Source: Pedobacter polaris
GTDB taxonomy: Bacteria > Bacteroidota > Bacteroidia > Sphingobacteriales > Sphingobacteriaceae
NCBI RefSeq assembly: GCF_005116505.1
Contig: NZ_SWBR01000006.1
Span: 1 to 64,000, forward strand
Direction: 5' to 3'
Length of the DNA: 64,000 nucleotides
This document shows positions 7,562-14,310 of this stretch, piece by piece (within the stretch, counting starts at the first letter, position 1; each line of letters opens with the position of its first letter). Both the position numbers and the translations under genes were made by a program. Below the pieces are notes generated by a model. That model was not told where the DNA came from, made no database searches, and worked only from the letters and a program-made list of their open reading frames with translations.

Positions 7562-7928
7562 TTCAATTAAATTTGTGGTTTTGATACTATCTACACTCTT
7601 TTCTTGTGTATATAAAAATAATGGACCTGATGCGGGCGAAAACGTTGTTAAAACCTTAGATAGTCTGTCCCAATCTTTTAATAGGGATACCTTAAGTATT
7701 GCTGTGGCAAAGCTTGATAGTGTGCTGTCTTATGATGAAAACAAAAAATATGGGCACTATTATTATAAACGAGGTTATTGTCATACTGTATTGGGTAATT
7801 ATGAGAAAGCGATAAAGGATCTCGTGGTGTCGCAGAAAATGGGATATAATACTAATAAAAGTAGTGAATTAATAGAGTACAATAAGGGCTTACTGGATAA
7901 TGAAAGGAAATATGCGCCCTATCATTGA
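7545..7928 (+). CDS. small TPR-like lipoprotein, candidate immunity protein of tip 4
   Basis: The 127-residue protein has a signal and lipobox (LFSC, Cys 22). Residues 55-110 form one or two tetratricopeptide-like helix pairs, including HYYYKRGYCHTVLGNYEKAI, a typical TPR signature. The start overlaps the end of Rhs tip 4 by 17 bases, so the genes are translationally linked. The next gene overlaps by 29 bases. The position fits an immunity or adaptor role; this is inference. Confidence 0.7.
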   Translation: MKQKNNSIKFVVLILSTLFSCVYKNNGPDAGENVVKTLDSLSQSFNRDTLSIAVAKLDSVLSYDENKKYGHYYYKRGYCHTVLGNYEKAIKDLVVSQKMGYNTNKSSELIEYNKGLLDNERKYAPYH

Positions 7929-8271
7929 TATAATTATTTCCTGGAATGTTTTTTCTTTGTTTGTAATAGAACGGATTTGGAGTAAGGATGCTTCCGAAAG
8001 TAGGAAAATAACTGTAAGTTTAACTTTGTTACTTATAACAGGCTTTTCTTTCCACGTTTTAATTTCAGAGATATGGAAGCCTTATAATTGGAAAGCTGCT
8101 TTCTTTTTAATATACTTTGTCCAGATTTTTCTATCAATAATATTTAGGAAAAAAATCTCTAACAATGTAGTCAATTTCCACAAAGGAACTTTTAAGAACT
8201 ATTTTTGGATATATATAGTTTATTTGGCTGCTACATTATTGCTATTCATTTATTATGTTTATTCCTATTAG
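7900..8271 (+). CDS. small membrane protein, second downstream gene of tip 4
   Basis: A 123-residue protein with hydrophobic segments near residues 10-22, 38-55, 62-80 and 98-120 and few charged residues between them; likely a three- or four-helix inner-membrane protein. No family recognised. The ATG at 7900 lies inside the preceding gene; a later ATG at 7912 (protein starting MRPIID) is also possible. Candidate immunity or accessory protein of the last Rhs cassette. Confidence 0.55.
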   Translation: MKGNMRPIIDIIISWNVFSLFVIERIWSKDASESRKITVSLTLLLITGFSFHVLISEIWKPYNWKAAFFLIYFVQIFLSIIFRKKISNNVVNFHKGTFKNYFWIYIVYLAATLLLFIYYVYSY

Positions 8272-8372
8272 ACTGTAATTAATATTTCCATCTAGCGCAA
8301 GCATCACAGCTTGTGATTGGGGTAAATAATTGTTACTGTCGTCCTAAAATAGGTTTACATTAAAGGATATAT
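8272..8372 (+). other. spacer with hairpin before terminator
   Basis: Contains ATCACA-GCT-TTGTGAT type pairing (8303-8308 with 8312-8317) followed by TGGGGTAAA. It has the same layout as the hairpins that precede terminators at 2029 and 9436, but little base identity with them. Nothing else was seen here. Confidence 0.3.
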
Positions 8373-8406
8373 AAAAAGTTCAGCATAGTTTTATGCTGAA
8401 CTTTTT
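8373..8406 (+). terminator. shared GTTCAGCATA-type terminator, copy 4
   Basis: AAAAAGTTCAGCATA (8373-8387) and TATGCTGAACTTTTT (8392-8406) form a perfect 15-base stem with a 4-base loop. It closes the last Rhs cassette and may act in both directions. Confidence 0.9.
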
Positions 8407-8561
8407 GTTTTATAGGATTTGATAATCTTACCACGGCACTTATAATCTTATCCTAATTAAAAATTTCTTCCAAACCCTAATTTTAAGCAGAATTCGTCAA
8501 ATTTCTTCTTTTTTAAGAGCGAAAAATGTCAATTTTCAATTTCAAATATCAGCCCAAAATG

Positions 8562-8591
8562 ATAGTTCATCATGAGATTCGTATCGTTCGT
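8562..8591 (+). promoter_or_regulatory. LytTR-type direct repeat
   Basis: ATAGTTCAT (8562-8570) and ATCGTTCGT (8583-8591) are 9-base direct repeats separated by 12 bases. This fits the published LytTR-domain site pattern of two (T/A)(A/C)(C/A)GTTN(A/G)(T/G) repeats with a 12-13 base spacer, except at the second position of each half. It lies about 100 bases before the first tail-fibre-like gene. Confidence 0.6.
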
Positions 8592-8607
8592 CACCCGAAA
8601 ATGGCAG

Positions 8608-8637
8608 TTGGCAAAAATATTTCATCAATGCTATATT
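8608..8637 (+). promoter_or_regulatory. candidate promoter of tail-fibre-like gene A
   Basis: TTGGCA (8608-8613), an 18-base spacer and TATATT (8632-8637) resemble a general -35/-10 promoter rather than the usual Bacteroidota TTTG/TAnnTTTG pair. It begins 16 bases after the LytTR-type repeat and lies 56 bases before the ATG. This spacing is compatible with an activator-dependent promoter. Confidence 0.4.
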
Positions 8638-8693
8638 AAGAGATAACTTGAACAGTAATTTTTAAGTTTTATTCACTCTTTAATATTCATAAA

Positions 8694-9389
8694 ATGATTT
8701 CCTTATTAAAAAATAGAAAAATAACCTATACTTTATTGGTCTGCCTATTAAGCCTTAAAGCTTTTTCTCAAACTAATACTTTTCCACCCAGTGGCAATGT
8801 AGGTATTGGTACATCTGCTCCCACAATGAAGCTAGATATTGTTGGATGGATGAAATTGGGGGATACCCAGAGTTTCAACTACTTTGGACAAGATGCGGCC
8901 GGTGGTTTTATTGAACAGGTTGGTAGCACTTCAGCTACCAGTAAATTGCGGATTCAAACTTCGAAAAATGGTGATGGAAGCAATTACGCTTATATTTCTA
9001 TCGACCCAATGAATGGAATTTCTTTTAATCACTTGGGCAATGGGAATTCTAATGTTGGAATCGGAACTGCCACACCCAATGAAAAGCTCTCCGTCAATGG
9101 TAAAATACGTGCTCATGAAATTAAAGTAGAAACTGCCAATTGGCCAGACTATGTTTTTGAGGATGACTATAAAATAGCTTCGCTAACCGAGCTTGAAAAG
9201 TACATCAAAGAAAATAAACATTTACCAGAAATGCCGTCGGCCAAAGTGGTAGAAGCAAATGGTGTTGAACTAGGTGAAATGAATAAGCTTTTGCTAAAAA
9301 AGGTGGAAGAGCTAACACTACACCTTATAAAATTAAATGAAAGGATAGAGGAGTTGGAGAAAAACAATCAAAAAGCTAAAACGAATTAA
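8694..9389 (+). CDS. secreted tail-fibre-like protein A
   Basis: The protein has 231 residues. Residues 1-25 are a signal peptide ending AFSQ. Two GNVGIGT-type collar repeats (about residues 34-42 and 120-128) flank a Gly/Ser-rich beta region. The C-terminal 100 residues are the conserved block LSVNGKIRAHEIKVET...DYVFEDDYKIASLTELEKYI...HLPEMPSA. This block is typical of Bacteroidota secreted fibre proteins and is followed by a coiled coil. The block occurs in all four neighbouring paralogues. By family analogy it is probably a trimeric surface or secreted fibre; no phage structural genes lie nearby. It is preceded by a LytTR-like site and followed by the shared terminator. Confidence 0.8.
   Translation: MISLLKNRKITYTLLVCLLSLKAFSQTNTFPPSGNVGIGTSAPTMKLDIVGWMKLGDTQSFNYFGQDAAGGFIEQVGSTSATSKLRIQTSKNGDGSNYAYISIDPMNGISFNHLGNGNSNVGIGTATPNEKLSVNGKIRAHEIKVETANWPDYVFEDDYKIASLTELEKYIKENKHLPEMPSAKVVEANGVELGEMNKLLLKKVEELTLHLIKLNERIEELEKNNQKAKTN
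9071..9330 (+). repeat. C-terminal block repeat of fibre genes, copy A
   Basis: About 250 bases encoding the LSVNGKIRAHEIKVET to LTLHLI block are almost identical in DNA to segments near 10483-10740, 11290-11545 and 12108-12360. Such identity, beside fully divergent upstream halves, points to gene conversion or module exchange. Confidence 0.75.
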
Positions 9390-9435
9390 AAGATTATCAA
9401 CTTCTACAGATTAGTTTACAGTATTATAAAATATC

Positions 9436-9460
9436 TAGCCTCGGCTTGTGCTAAGGTTAA
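9436..9460 (+). other. hairpin followed by GGTTAA before terminator
   Basis: CCTCGGCTTGTGCTAAGGTTAA aligns loosely with the right end of the 54-base insertion at 3845-3898, both containing CTCGGCT and GGTTA. It may be a relic of the same mini-element family. Confidence 0.25.
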
Positions 9461-9462
9461 AC

Positions 9463-9496
9463 AAAAGTTCAGCATATCAAACTATGCTGAACTTTT
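9463..9496 (+). terminator. shared GTTCAGCATA-type terminator, copy 5
   Basis: AAAAGTTCAGCATA (9463-9476) pairs with TATGCTGAACTTTT (9483-9496) around a 6-base loop. It follows tail-fibre-like gene A and has the same stem as the Rhs cassette terminators, which ties the two gene arrays together. Confidence 0.9.
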
Positions 9497-9661
9497 TGTT
9501 ATATAGGATTTGAAAAATCTTATCGTAATAACTCATAACTTTTAATCTTATCCTAATCAAAGATTTCTTCCAAAACCTACTTTTAAGCAGAATTCGTCAA
9601 ATTTCTTCTTTTTTAGGAGCGAAAAGCGTCAATTTTCAATTTCAAATATCAGCCCAAAACG

Positions 9662-9691
9662 ATAGTTCATCATGAGATTCGTATCGTTCGT
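9662..9691 (+). promoter_or_regulatory. LytTR-type direct repeat, second copy
   Basis: ATAGTTCAT (9662-9670) and ATCGTTCGT (9683-9691), 12 bases apart, identical to the upstream copy at 8562-8591 although surrounding bases have changed. Placed before the three-gene tail-fibre-like operon. Confidence 0.6.
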
Positions 9692-9707
9692 CACCCGAAA
9701 ATGGCAG

Positions 9708-9737
9708 TTGGCAAAAATATTTCATCAATGCTATATT
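9708..9737 (+). promoter_or_regulatory. candidate promoter of tail-fibre-like genes B-D
   Basis: TTGGCA (9708-9713), 18 bases, TATATT (9732-9737), unchanged from the copy at 8608-8637. It would drive genes B, C and D, which are spaced 8 and 27 bases apart. Confidence 0.4.
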
Positions 9738-9793
9738 AAGAGATAACTTGAACAGTACTTTTTAAGTTTTATTCACTCTTTACTATTCATAAA

Positions 9794-10846
9794 ATGATTT
9801 CCTTATTAAAAAATAGAAAAATAACCTATACTTTATTGGTCTGCTTATTAAGCCTTAAAGCTTTTTCTCAAACGAATACTTTTCCAGCTAGTGGTAATGT
9901 AGGTATTGGAACTACTAATCCTGGGCAAAAATTAGATGTCTTAGGCAATATCTCTGCCAGTGCAGGCTCAAATGAGGGGCCATCATTAATATTAGACAAT
10001 TCATGGAAAGTGGCCCCTGATGTTGCCTTTCGCTGGGCATTATATAATATGACTGGCCATTATGGCAATTCTCTCCAATTTTGGAGTTATAATCAAGCCG
10101 GTACTGTTTATGGGGCAAGGTTAACCTTATCAGATAATGGGAATGTTGGTGTTGGAACTAATCCAACAGAAAAACTTACAGTTGACGGGAATGTTAAACT
10201 TACGAATAGGGGATTAGGTTATCAGATTCTTAATGCTTCCTTATCAGAAACCAATGGAGGGGCATCAACCATATTGGGAAATAATGTAATGGCTGGTAGC
10301 ACCAGTAATACGATAAAGAGAATATCCAATCCAGCTGATGCTGGCTCGTTTGTTTCTTTAAATTATAATCATGGAATTACATTCCATGCAGGAGTTACTG
10401 AGGGATTAAATGTTGATGTTCCAGTTGAGGGTAGTGAGAAGATGCGAATTACACAAGTTGGAAATGTTGGAATTGGAACTACCACACCCAATGAAAAGCT
10501 CTCCGTTAATGGCAAAATCCGTGCTCACGAAATCAAGGTAGAAACTGCGAATTGGCCAGACTATGTTTTTGAAGATGATTATAAAATAGCTTCGCTAACC
10601 GAGCTTGAAAAATACATCAAACAAAATAAACACTTACCAGAAATGCCGTCGGCCAAAGAAGTAGAGGCTAATGGTGTGGAATTAGGGGAGATGGTAAAAC
10701 TACAACAAAAAAAGATCGAGGAGCTTACTTTACACTTGATTAATAAGGATAAGGAATTGCAAACTTCTGATAAAAGATTACAAAATGTAGAAGCTAGGCA
10801 AAAAGAGTTAGAAGCCTTATTGAAAAAATTAATTGAAAATAAATAA
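9794..10846 (+). CDS. secreted tail-fibre-like protein B
   Basis: A 350-residue paralogue of protein A with an identical signal peptide (MISLLKNRKITYTLLVCLL, ending AFSQ). It has three or more collar repeats (GNVGIGTTNP near 35, GNVGVGTNP near 115, GNVGIGTTTP near 225) and a longer, different central region containing NMTGHYGNSLQFWSYN. The conserved C-terminal block starts near residue 236 and ends with a charged coiled coil of about 60 residues. The shared ends and divergent middle suggest that the central segment is the variable, binding part. First gene of a probable three-gene operon. Confidence 0.8.
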   Translation: MISLLKNRKITYTLLVCLLSLKAFSQTNTFPASGNVGIGTTNPGQKLDVLGNISASAGSNEGPSLILDNSWKVAPDVAFRWALYNMTGHYGNSLQFWSYNQAGTVYGARLTLSDNGNVGVGTNPTEKLTVDGNVKLTNRGLGYQILNASLSETNGGASTILGNNVMAGSTSNTIKRISNPADAGSFVSLNYNHGITFHAGVTEGLNVDVPVEGSEKMRITQVGNVGIGTTTPNEKLSVNGKIRAHEIKVETANWPDYVFEDDYKIASLTELEKYIKQNKHLPEMPSAKEVEANGVELGEMVKLQQKKIEELTLHLINKDKELQTSDKRLQNVEARQKELEALLKKLIENK

Positions 10847-10854
10847 TCAATTCT

Positions 10855-11664
10855 ATGAAAAAAATTAATCTATTATTTCCACTAATGATGATTTCGCTTG
10901 CTGGCTTTGCTCAAACCTTAGCAGAAACTCAACAGCAAAACGCAAGGGCTACGGGATATGCTATTGTAGCATCAAGAAATCCGGGAAAGAATATATCTAT
11001 AATCGTAATTCCATGGGATGGAACCAATACCTTAGAGTATAATGCTAATAACCAATTAAATAGCGGCTGGCATGCTCAAGCGGCAATAAAAGGTAACTAT
11101 TTTGATCAGGCTTTTGATGGCAATAACTTTACGGCTTATAGTTCAGTAGTATTAAATCAGGCTGATTTCGATTTGTATAAACATACTGGTACTCAATGGT
11201 GGATTGTCTGTTCACCTGTAATCCCTCCCTTTAGCAATTCTGGAATAACCATTTCAGACGATCAAAATGTTGGAATCGGAACTACAACGCCAAAAGAAAA
11301 ACTATCTGTTAATGGTAAAATCCGCGCTCATGAAATTAAGGTAGAAACTGCCAATTGGCCAGACTATGTTTTTGAAGATGACTATAAAATAGCTTCGCTA
11401 ACCGAGATCGAAAAATACATCAAACAAAATAAACACTTACCAGAAATGCCCTCGGCAAAAGAAGTTGAGGCTAATGGCCTGCAGTTAGGGGAGATGAATA
11501 AGTTGTTATTGAAAAAAGTAGAGGAACTTACTTTACACCTTATTCAAAAAGATAAGGATTTATTAGAGACTAAAAAACTAATGGAAAAAACGAAAACTGA
11601 TTTAACAGAGAAACTAACATTGCAAGAGGCAAGGCTTCTTAAAATTGAAAATCTTATCAAATAA
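10855..11664 (+). CDS. secreted tail-fibre-like protein C
   Basis: This 269-residue protein has its own signal peptide (ending AGFAQ) and a unique N-terminal domain of about 120 residues (ISIIVIPWDGTNTLEYNANN, with many Asn, Trp and Tyr). One collar repeat NVGIGTTTP is near residue 140, followed by the common C-terminal block and a long Lys/Glu/Leu coiled coil. It starts 8 bases after gene B. Because only the C-terminal half is shared with A, B and D, it seems to be a domain-swapped paralogue. Confidence 0.75.
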   Translation: MKKINLLFPLMMISLAGFAQTLAETQQQNARATGYAIVASRNPGKNISIIVIPWDGTNTLEYNANNQLNSGWHAQAAIKGNYFDQAFDGNNFTAYSSVVLNQADFDLYKHTGTQWWIVCSPVIPPFSNSGITISDDQNVGIGTTTPKEKLSVNGKIRAHEIKVETANWPDYVFEDDYKIASLTEIEKYIKQNKHLPEMPSAKEVEANGLQLGEMNKLLLKKVEELTLHLIQKDKDLLETKKLMEKTKTDLTEKLTLQEARLLKIENLIK

Positions 11665-11691
11665 TAAACTACATCTCTAAAACTAATCTTT

Positions 11692-12450
11692 ATGAAATTA
11701 TCTCTTTCCTTAATTATAATCATACTCATAGGTAACACTGTTGCTGCACAACAATCTGAGCTCAATTTTACACATCAGACAACTAATTTTTCTACTACAC
11801 CTCCTCGTTCTGCTATAAACCCAATGTCAATAAAACTATGGGATAATTATGGAAATGGGGGGCCAACTACTTATGGAACAATTCTAGAAATCTATGGGCG
11901 GTCCTCTCATCAAACCAGTCAATTGTACTTTGGGGGTTGGGATGATTCTAAGATTAGATATAGAGAGGCGTTTTATGGAGAAAGTACATGGTCTAACTGG
12001 ATTACAATGCTTGACTCAAAGAATAATGTTGAGTCTGCAGGACGATTGATGGTAAGTGGAATTGGCAATCATTTTATAAATGGCGGCAACGTAGGTATTG
12101 GAACTGCCACACCTAATGAAAAGCTCTCCGTTAATGGCAAAATCCGTGCTCACGAAATCAAGGTAGAAACTGCCAATTGGCCAGACTATGTTTTTGAAGA
12201 CGACTATAATATAACCTCGTTAACCGAGCTTGAAAAATACATCAAAGAAAATAAGCACTTACCAGAAATGCCGTCGGCAAAAGAGGCAGAGGCTAATGGT
12301 GTTGAACTAGGTGAAATGAATAAGTTGTTATTGAAAAAAGTAGAAGAATTAACACTTTTACTCATCGATCAAAATAAAAAGAATGATAAGCAAGATGAGA
12401 CAATAAATAAACTAATTAAAGAATTAAATGGTATAAAAAAGCTCAAATAA
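11692..12450 (+). CDS. secreted tail-fibre-like protein D
   Basis: A 252-residue protein with a signal peptide (ending TVAAQ). Its N-terminal domain of about 110 residues contains GTILEIYGRSSHQTSQLYF and WSNWITMLDS; this sequence resembles the pyocin-knob or fibre-head type pattern seen in phage tail fibres. A collar repeat GNVGIGTATP near residue 136 leads into the shared C-terminal block and a short coiled coil. It starts 27 bases after gene C and is the last gene of the group; no shared terminator follows. Confidence 0.75.
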   Translation: MKLSLSLIIIILIGNTVAAQQSELNFTHQTTNFSTTPPRSAINPMSIKLWDNYGNGGPTTYGTILEIYGRSSHQTSQLYFGGWDDSKIRYREAFYGESTWSNWITMLDSKNNVESAGRLMVSGIGNHFINGGNVGIGTATPNEKLSVNGKIRAHEIKVETANWPDYVFEDDYNITSLTELEKYIKENKHLPEMPSAKEAEANGVELGEMNKLLLKKVEELTLLLIDQNKKNDKQDETINKLIKELNGIKKLK

Positions 12451-12759
12451 AGTTTCTCTTAACTTATTTTTTTGGGCTAACAGCCTCAATGATTTTAAGT
12501 TTTAACTGAATGTCAGTTTCAGTACTATGTCAGTCTGAGCTTGCCGAAGACCATTGCCACGATCTGTAGTAATTTGTTAACAGGTTCTTAAATTTTCGAA
12601 AAACAAAGTCAGTATTTCATAGCAAATCAAGCCCCGCTATTCATTTCAATCTTTTACCCCTAAATCCCTAAAGAAAACTTGGTAAAAGTATTTACATTTC
12701 TATCGGGTTTAAAAACAAAGTTTGTGCATCAAAGGCAGAATGCATAATTTTAGCAAGCC
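12451..12759 (+). other. 309-base spacer without recognised gene
   Basis: No credible reading frame. It contains one half of the dispersed intergenic repeat (TGTCAGTCTGAGCTTGCC and following GAAGAC, 12528-12552), of which a full inverted pair is at 47775-47833. The start of the stretch has a T-run after TTAACTTA that could end fibre transcription, but no stem is evident. GTTTGTGCATCA lies near the next gene; no clear TAnnTTTG box. Confidence 0.4.
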
Positions 12760-13113
12760 ATGAAGAACCACATATTCTTAATTTTGTTAGTTGCTCTCTC
12801 CAAGAGTAATGGTATTATGCAATGGCTCAAACACCATTTGTTAACCTGTCCCTTTAAAGCTTCTACGGGTTTAGATTGCCCTGGTTGTGGTATACAACGT
12901 TCACTTTTAGCTTTAATGCAAGGAGATCTAATTGCTTCTTTTAAACTTTATCCGGCAACAATACCAATTATCAGTTTATTAGCTTTTACTGTTATTCATT
13001 TAAAATTTGATTTAAAAAACGGGGCGTTTATTATAAAAATGCTTTATATTGGTATCGCATTAATTATTGTAATCAATTACACCTATAAAATATTTACCAA
13101 TCAACTAATTTAA
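12760..13113 (+). CDS. DUF2752 membrane protein
   Basis: A 117-residue inner-membrane protein. It carries the DUF2752 signature CPFKASTGLDCPGCGIQRSL (about residues 30-49) with the CPGCG cysteine pair, then LMQGDLIASFKLYP and two further membrane helices (residues 66-82 and 92-112). The biochemical role of the family is not established. It is 4 bases upstream of a CCC-motif membrane protein gene, a pairing that recurs in Bacteroidota, so the two are probably co-transcribed. Confidence 0.85.
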   Translation: MKNHIFLILLVALSKSNGIMQWLKHHLLTCPFKASTGLDCPGCGIQRSLLALMQGDLIASFKLYPATIPIISLLAFTVIHLKFDLKNGAFIIKMLYIGIALIIVINYTYKIFTNQLI

Positions 13114-13117
13114 CGTT

Positions 13118-13627
13118 ATGACTGAAGAACAATTGCCGCAAGAAACGCCAAAAGAAAATTTACCAGAAGGAGCTTCACAGCCTTTAGAACCAAAACAACC
13201 TCAAAATACTAATGGTGGTGGTTTTCCGCCAAATAACGGCGGCTTCCCTCCAAACAATGGTGGTTTTCCTCCAAATAATGGCGGATTTGGGTATGGCATG
13301 CAACAATCTTTGCCAAACGCAACAGCAGTATTGGTGTTAGGTATTGTATCAATAGTTTTATGCTGCTGCTATGGTATTCTGGGTTTAATCCCAGCTATTA
13401 TAGCTTTAGTTTTAAGTAAAAAAGATAAAGCACTTTATGCCGCAAATCCAACCTTGTATACAGAAGGTTCTTTTAAAAACCTTAATGCAGGTAGAGTTTG
13501 TGCCATTATAGGTTTGGTATTAAACATTTTAACATTAATCTATTACGCAGTTATCATTATCATGTTTGGTACAGGAATGCTGAGTGATCCAGAAGCAATG
13601 CAAGATTTCTTAAAAGGATTGCAATAA
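13118..13627 (+). CDS. CCC-motif membrane protein (DUF4190-like)
   Basis: A 169-residue protein. Residues 1-65 form a disordered, Pro/Gly/Asn-rich cytoplasmic tail with three or four tandem PPNNGGF units (repeated also in DNA at about 13222-13287). The first membrane helix contains the cysteine triplet ...VLCCCYGILGLIP..., followed by a KKDKALYAANP loop and a second helix (about 125-150). Layout and the CCC triplet match the family annotated as CCC-motif membrane protein; its function is unknown. A strong terminator follows. Confidence 0.85.
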   Translation: MTEEQLPQETPKENLPEGASQPLEPKQPQNTNGGGFPPNNGGFPPNNGGFPPNNGGFGYGMQQSLPNATAVLVLGIVSIVLCCCYGILGLIPAIIALVLSKKDKALYAANPTLYTEGSFKNLNAGRVCAIIGLVLNILTLIYYAVIIIMFGTGMLSDPEAMQDFLKGLQ

Positions 13628-13646
13628 TTGCTAACTATATTATTGG

Positions 13647-13679
13647 AACGGTCTATATTAATTTATAGACCGTTTTTTT
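13647..13679 (+). terminator. terminator after CCC-motif gene
   Basis: AACGGTCTATA pairs with TATAGACCGTT across a short AT loop and is followed by seven T. It starts 20 bases after the stop codon. Confidence 0.9.
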
Positions 13680-13742
13680 ATGTGCTGTAAGTCAGTAAAT
13701 TGTTATTTTATGTTACGATAAATATTAGCGCATCATATTTGC

Positions 13743-13750
13743 TATCTTTG
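13743..13750 (+). promoter_or_regulatory. TAnnTTTG -7 box of bacilliredoxin gene
   Basis: TATCTTTG fits the Bacteroidota -7 consensus TAnnTTTG and lies 25 bases before the ATG. No convincing TTTG box is seen 19 bases upstream. Confidence 0.55.
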
Positions 13751-13775
13751 CACTGTTTAATAAAAATAGAAAGAA

Positions 13776-14186
13776 ATGTATCCAGAATATTTAGTAGAGC
13801 CAATGCGTGCTGAGTTAACAAACGTTGGTTTTGAAGAATTAAAATCGGCAGATGCTGTTGATAGTGCAATTAAAAGCGAAGGAACTGTATTTGTTGTAGT
13901 AAACTCTGTATGTGGTTGTGCTGCGGCTAATGCTCGTCCTGCAGCTAAATTAGCAGCTTCTAATGCAAAACACCCAGATAAATTGGTAACAGTTTTTGCT
14001 GGAATGGAAAAAGATGCAGTAGATAGAGCAAGAGCATATATGATGCCTTTCCCTCCGTCATCACCTGCTATGGCATTATTTAAAGATGGAAAATTAGTAC
14101 ACATGATTGAGCGCCATCAAATTGAAGGCCGTCCTGCACAAATGATTGCCGATAGTTTAATTGGTGCATTTGAGCAATATTGCTAA
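13776..14186 (+). CDS. BrxA/BrxB-family bacilliredoxin
   Basis: A 136-residue thioredoxin-fold cytoplasmic protein of the YphP/YqiW family. The active-site motif is Cys46-Gly-Cys48 in VVVNSVCGCAAANARP, with the PFPPSSPAMALFKDGK segment containing the conserved proline loop near residues 90-105. Family members remove bacillithiol from oxidised proteins. Length and start are typical. The gene is flanked by terminators on both sides, so it is monocistronic. Confidence 0.93.
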   Translation: MYPEYLVEPMRAELTNVGFEELKSADAVDSAIKSEGTVFVVVNSVCGCAAANARPAAKLAASNAKHPDKLVTVFAGMEKDAVDRARAYMMPFPPSSPAMALFKDGKLVHMIERHQIEGRPAQMIADSLIGAFEQYC

Positions 14187-14223
14187 AGGTTAATTACACC
14201 GCTTAAGGTGATTTCACAGATAA

Positions 14224-14264
14224 TAAAGAGCCCATTCTGCTTTATGTAGGATGGGCTCTTTATT
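14224..14264 (+). terminator. terminator after bacilliredoxin gene
   Basis: AAAGAGCCCAT pairs with ATGGGCTCTTT around a loop, followed by ATTTT. It lies between convergent genes and may serve both the bacilliredoxin gene and cdaA. Confidence 0.85.
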
Positions 14265-14310
14265 TTATAGGAATCTGTGTAATCTTCTTAAATCCGTGTA
14301 ATCATCTTCT

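Larger units (their letters stand above)
8407..8693 (+). repeat. regulatory repeat, upstream copy (paired with 9497-9793)
   Basis: This 287-base non-coding stretch and 9497-9793 are nearly identical over their last 230 bases and continue into the signal-peptide codons of the genes they precede. Together with the terminators at 8373 and 9463, each unit is terminator, leader and gene start, which indicates a tandem duplication of about 1.09 kb. Confidence 0.85.
9497..9793 (+). repeat. regulatory repeat, downstream copy (paired with 8407-8693)
   Basis: Second copy of the leader described at 8407. It contains the same LytTR-type repeat and promoter with no changes in these elements; differences cluster in the first 60 bases and in isolated positions elsewhere. 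No coding sequence was seen in it. Confidence 0.85.

Noticed and set aside
8694..12450. Prophage or phage-tail-like injection cluster
   Set aside because: The fibre-like genes have signal peptides and no baseplate, sheath, tube, capsid or lysis genes accompany them.
13222..13290. CRISPR-like short tandem repeat
   Set aside because: The repeats are contiguous, encode PPNNGGF in frame and have no spacers.
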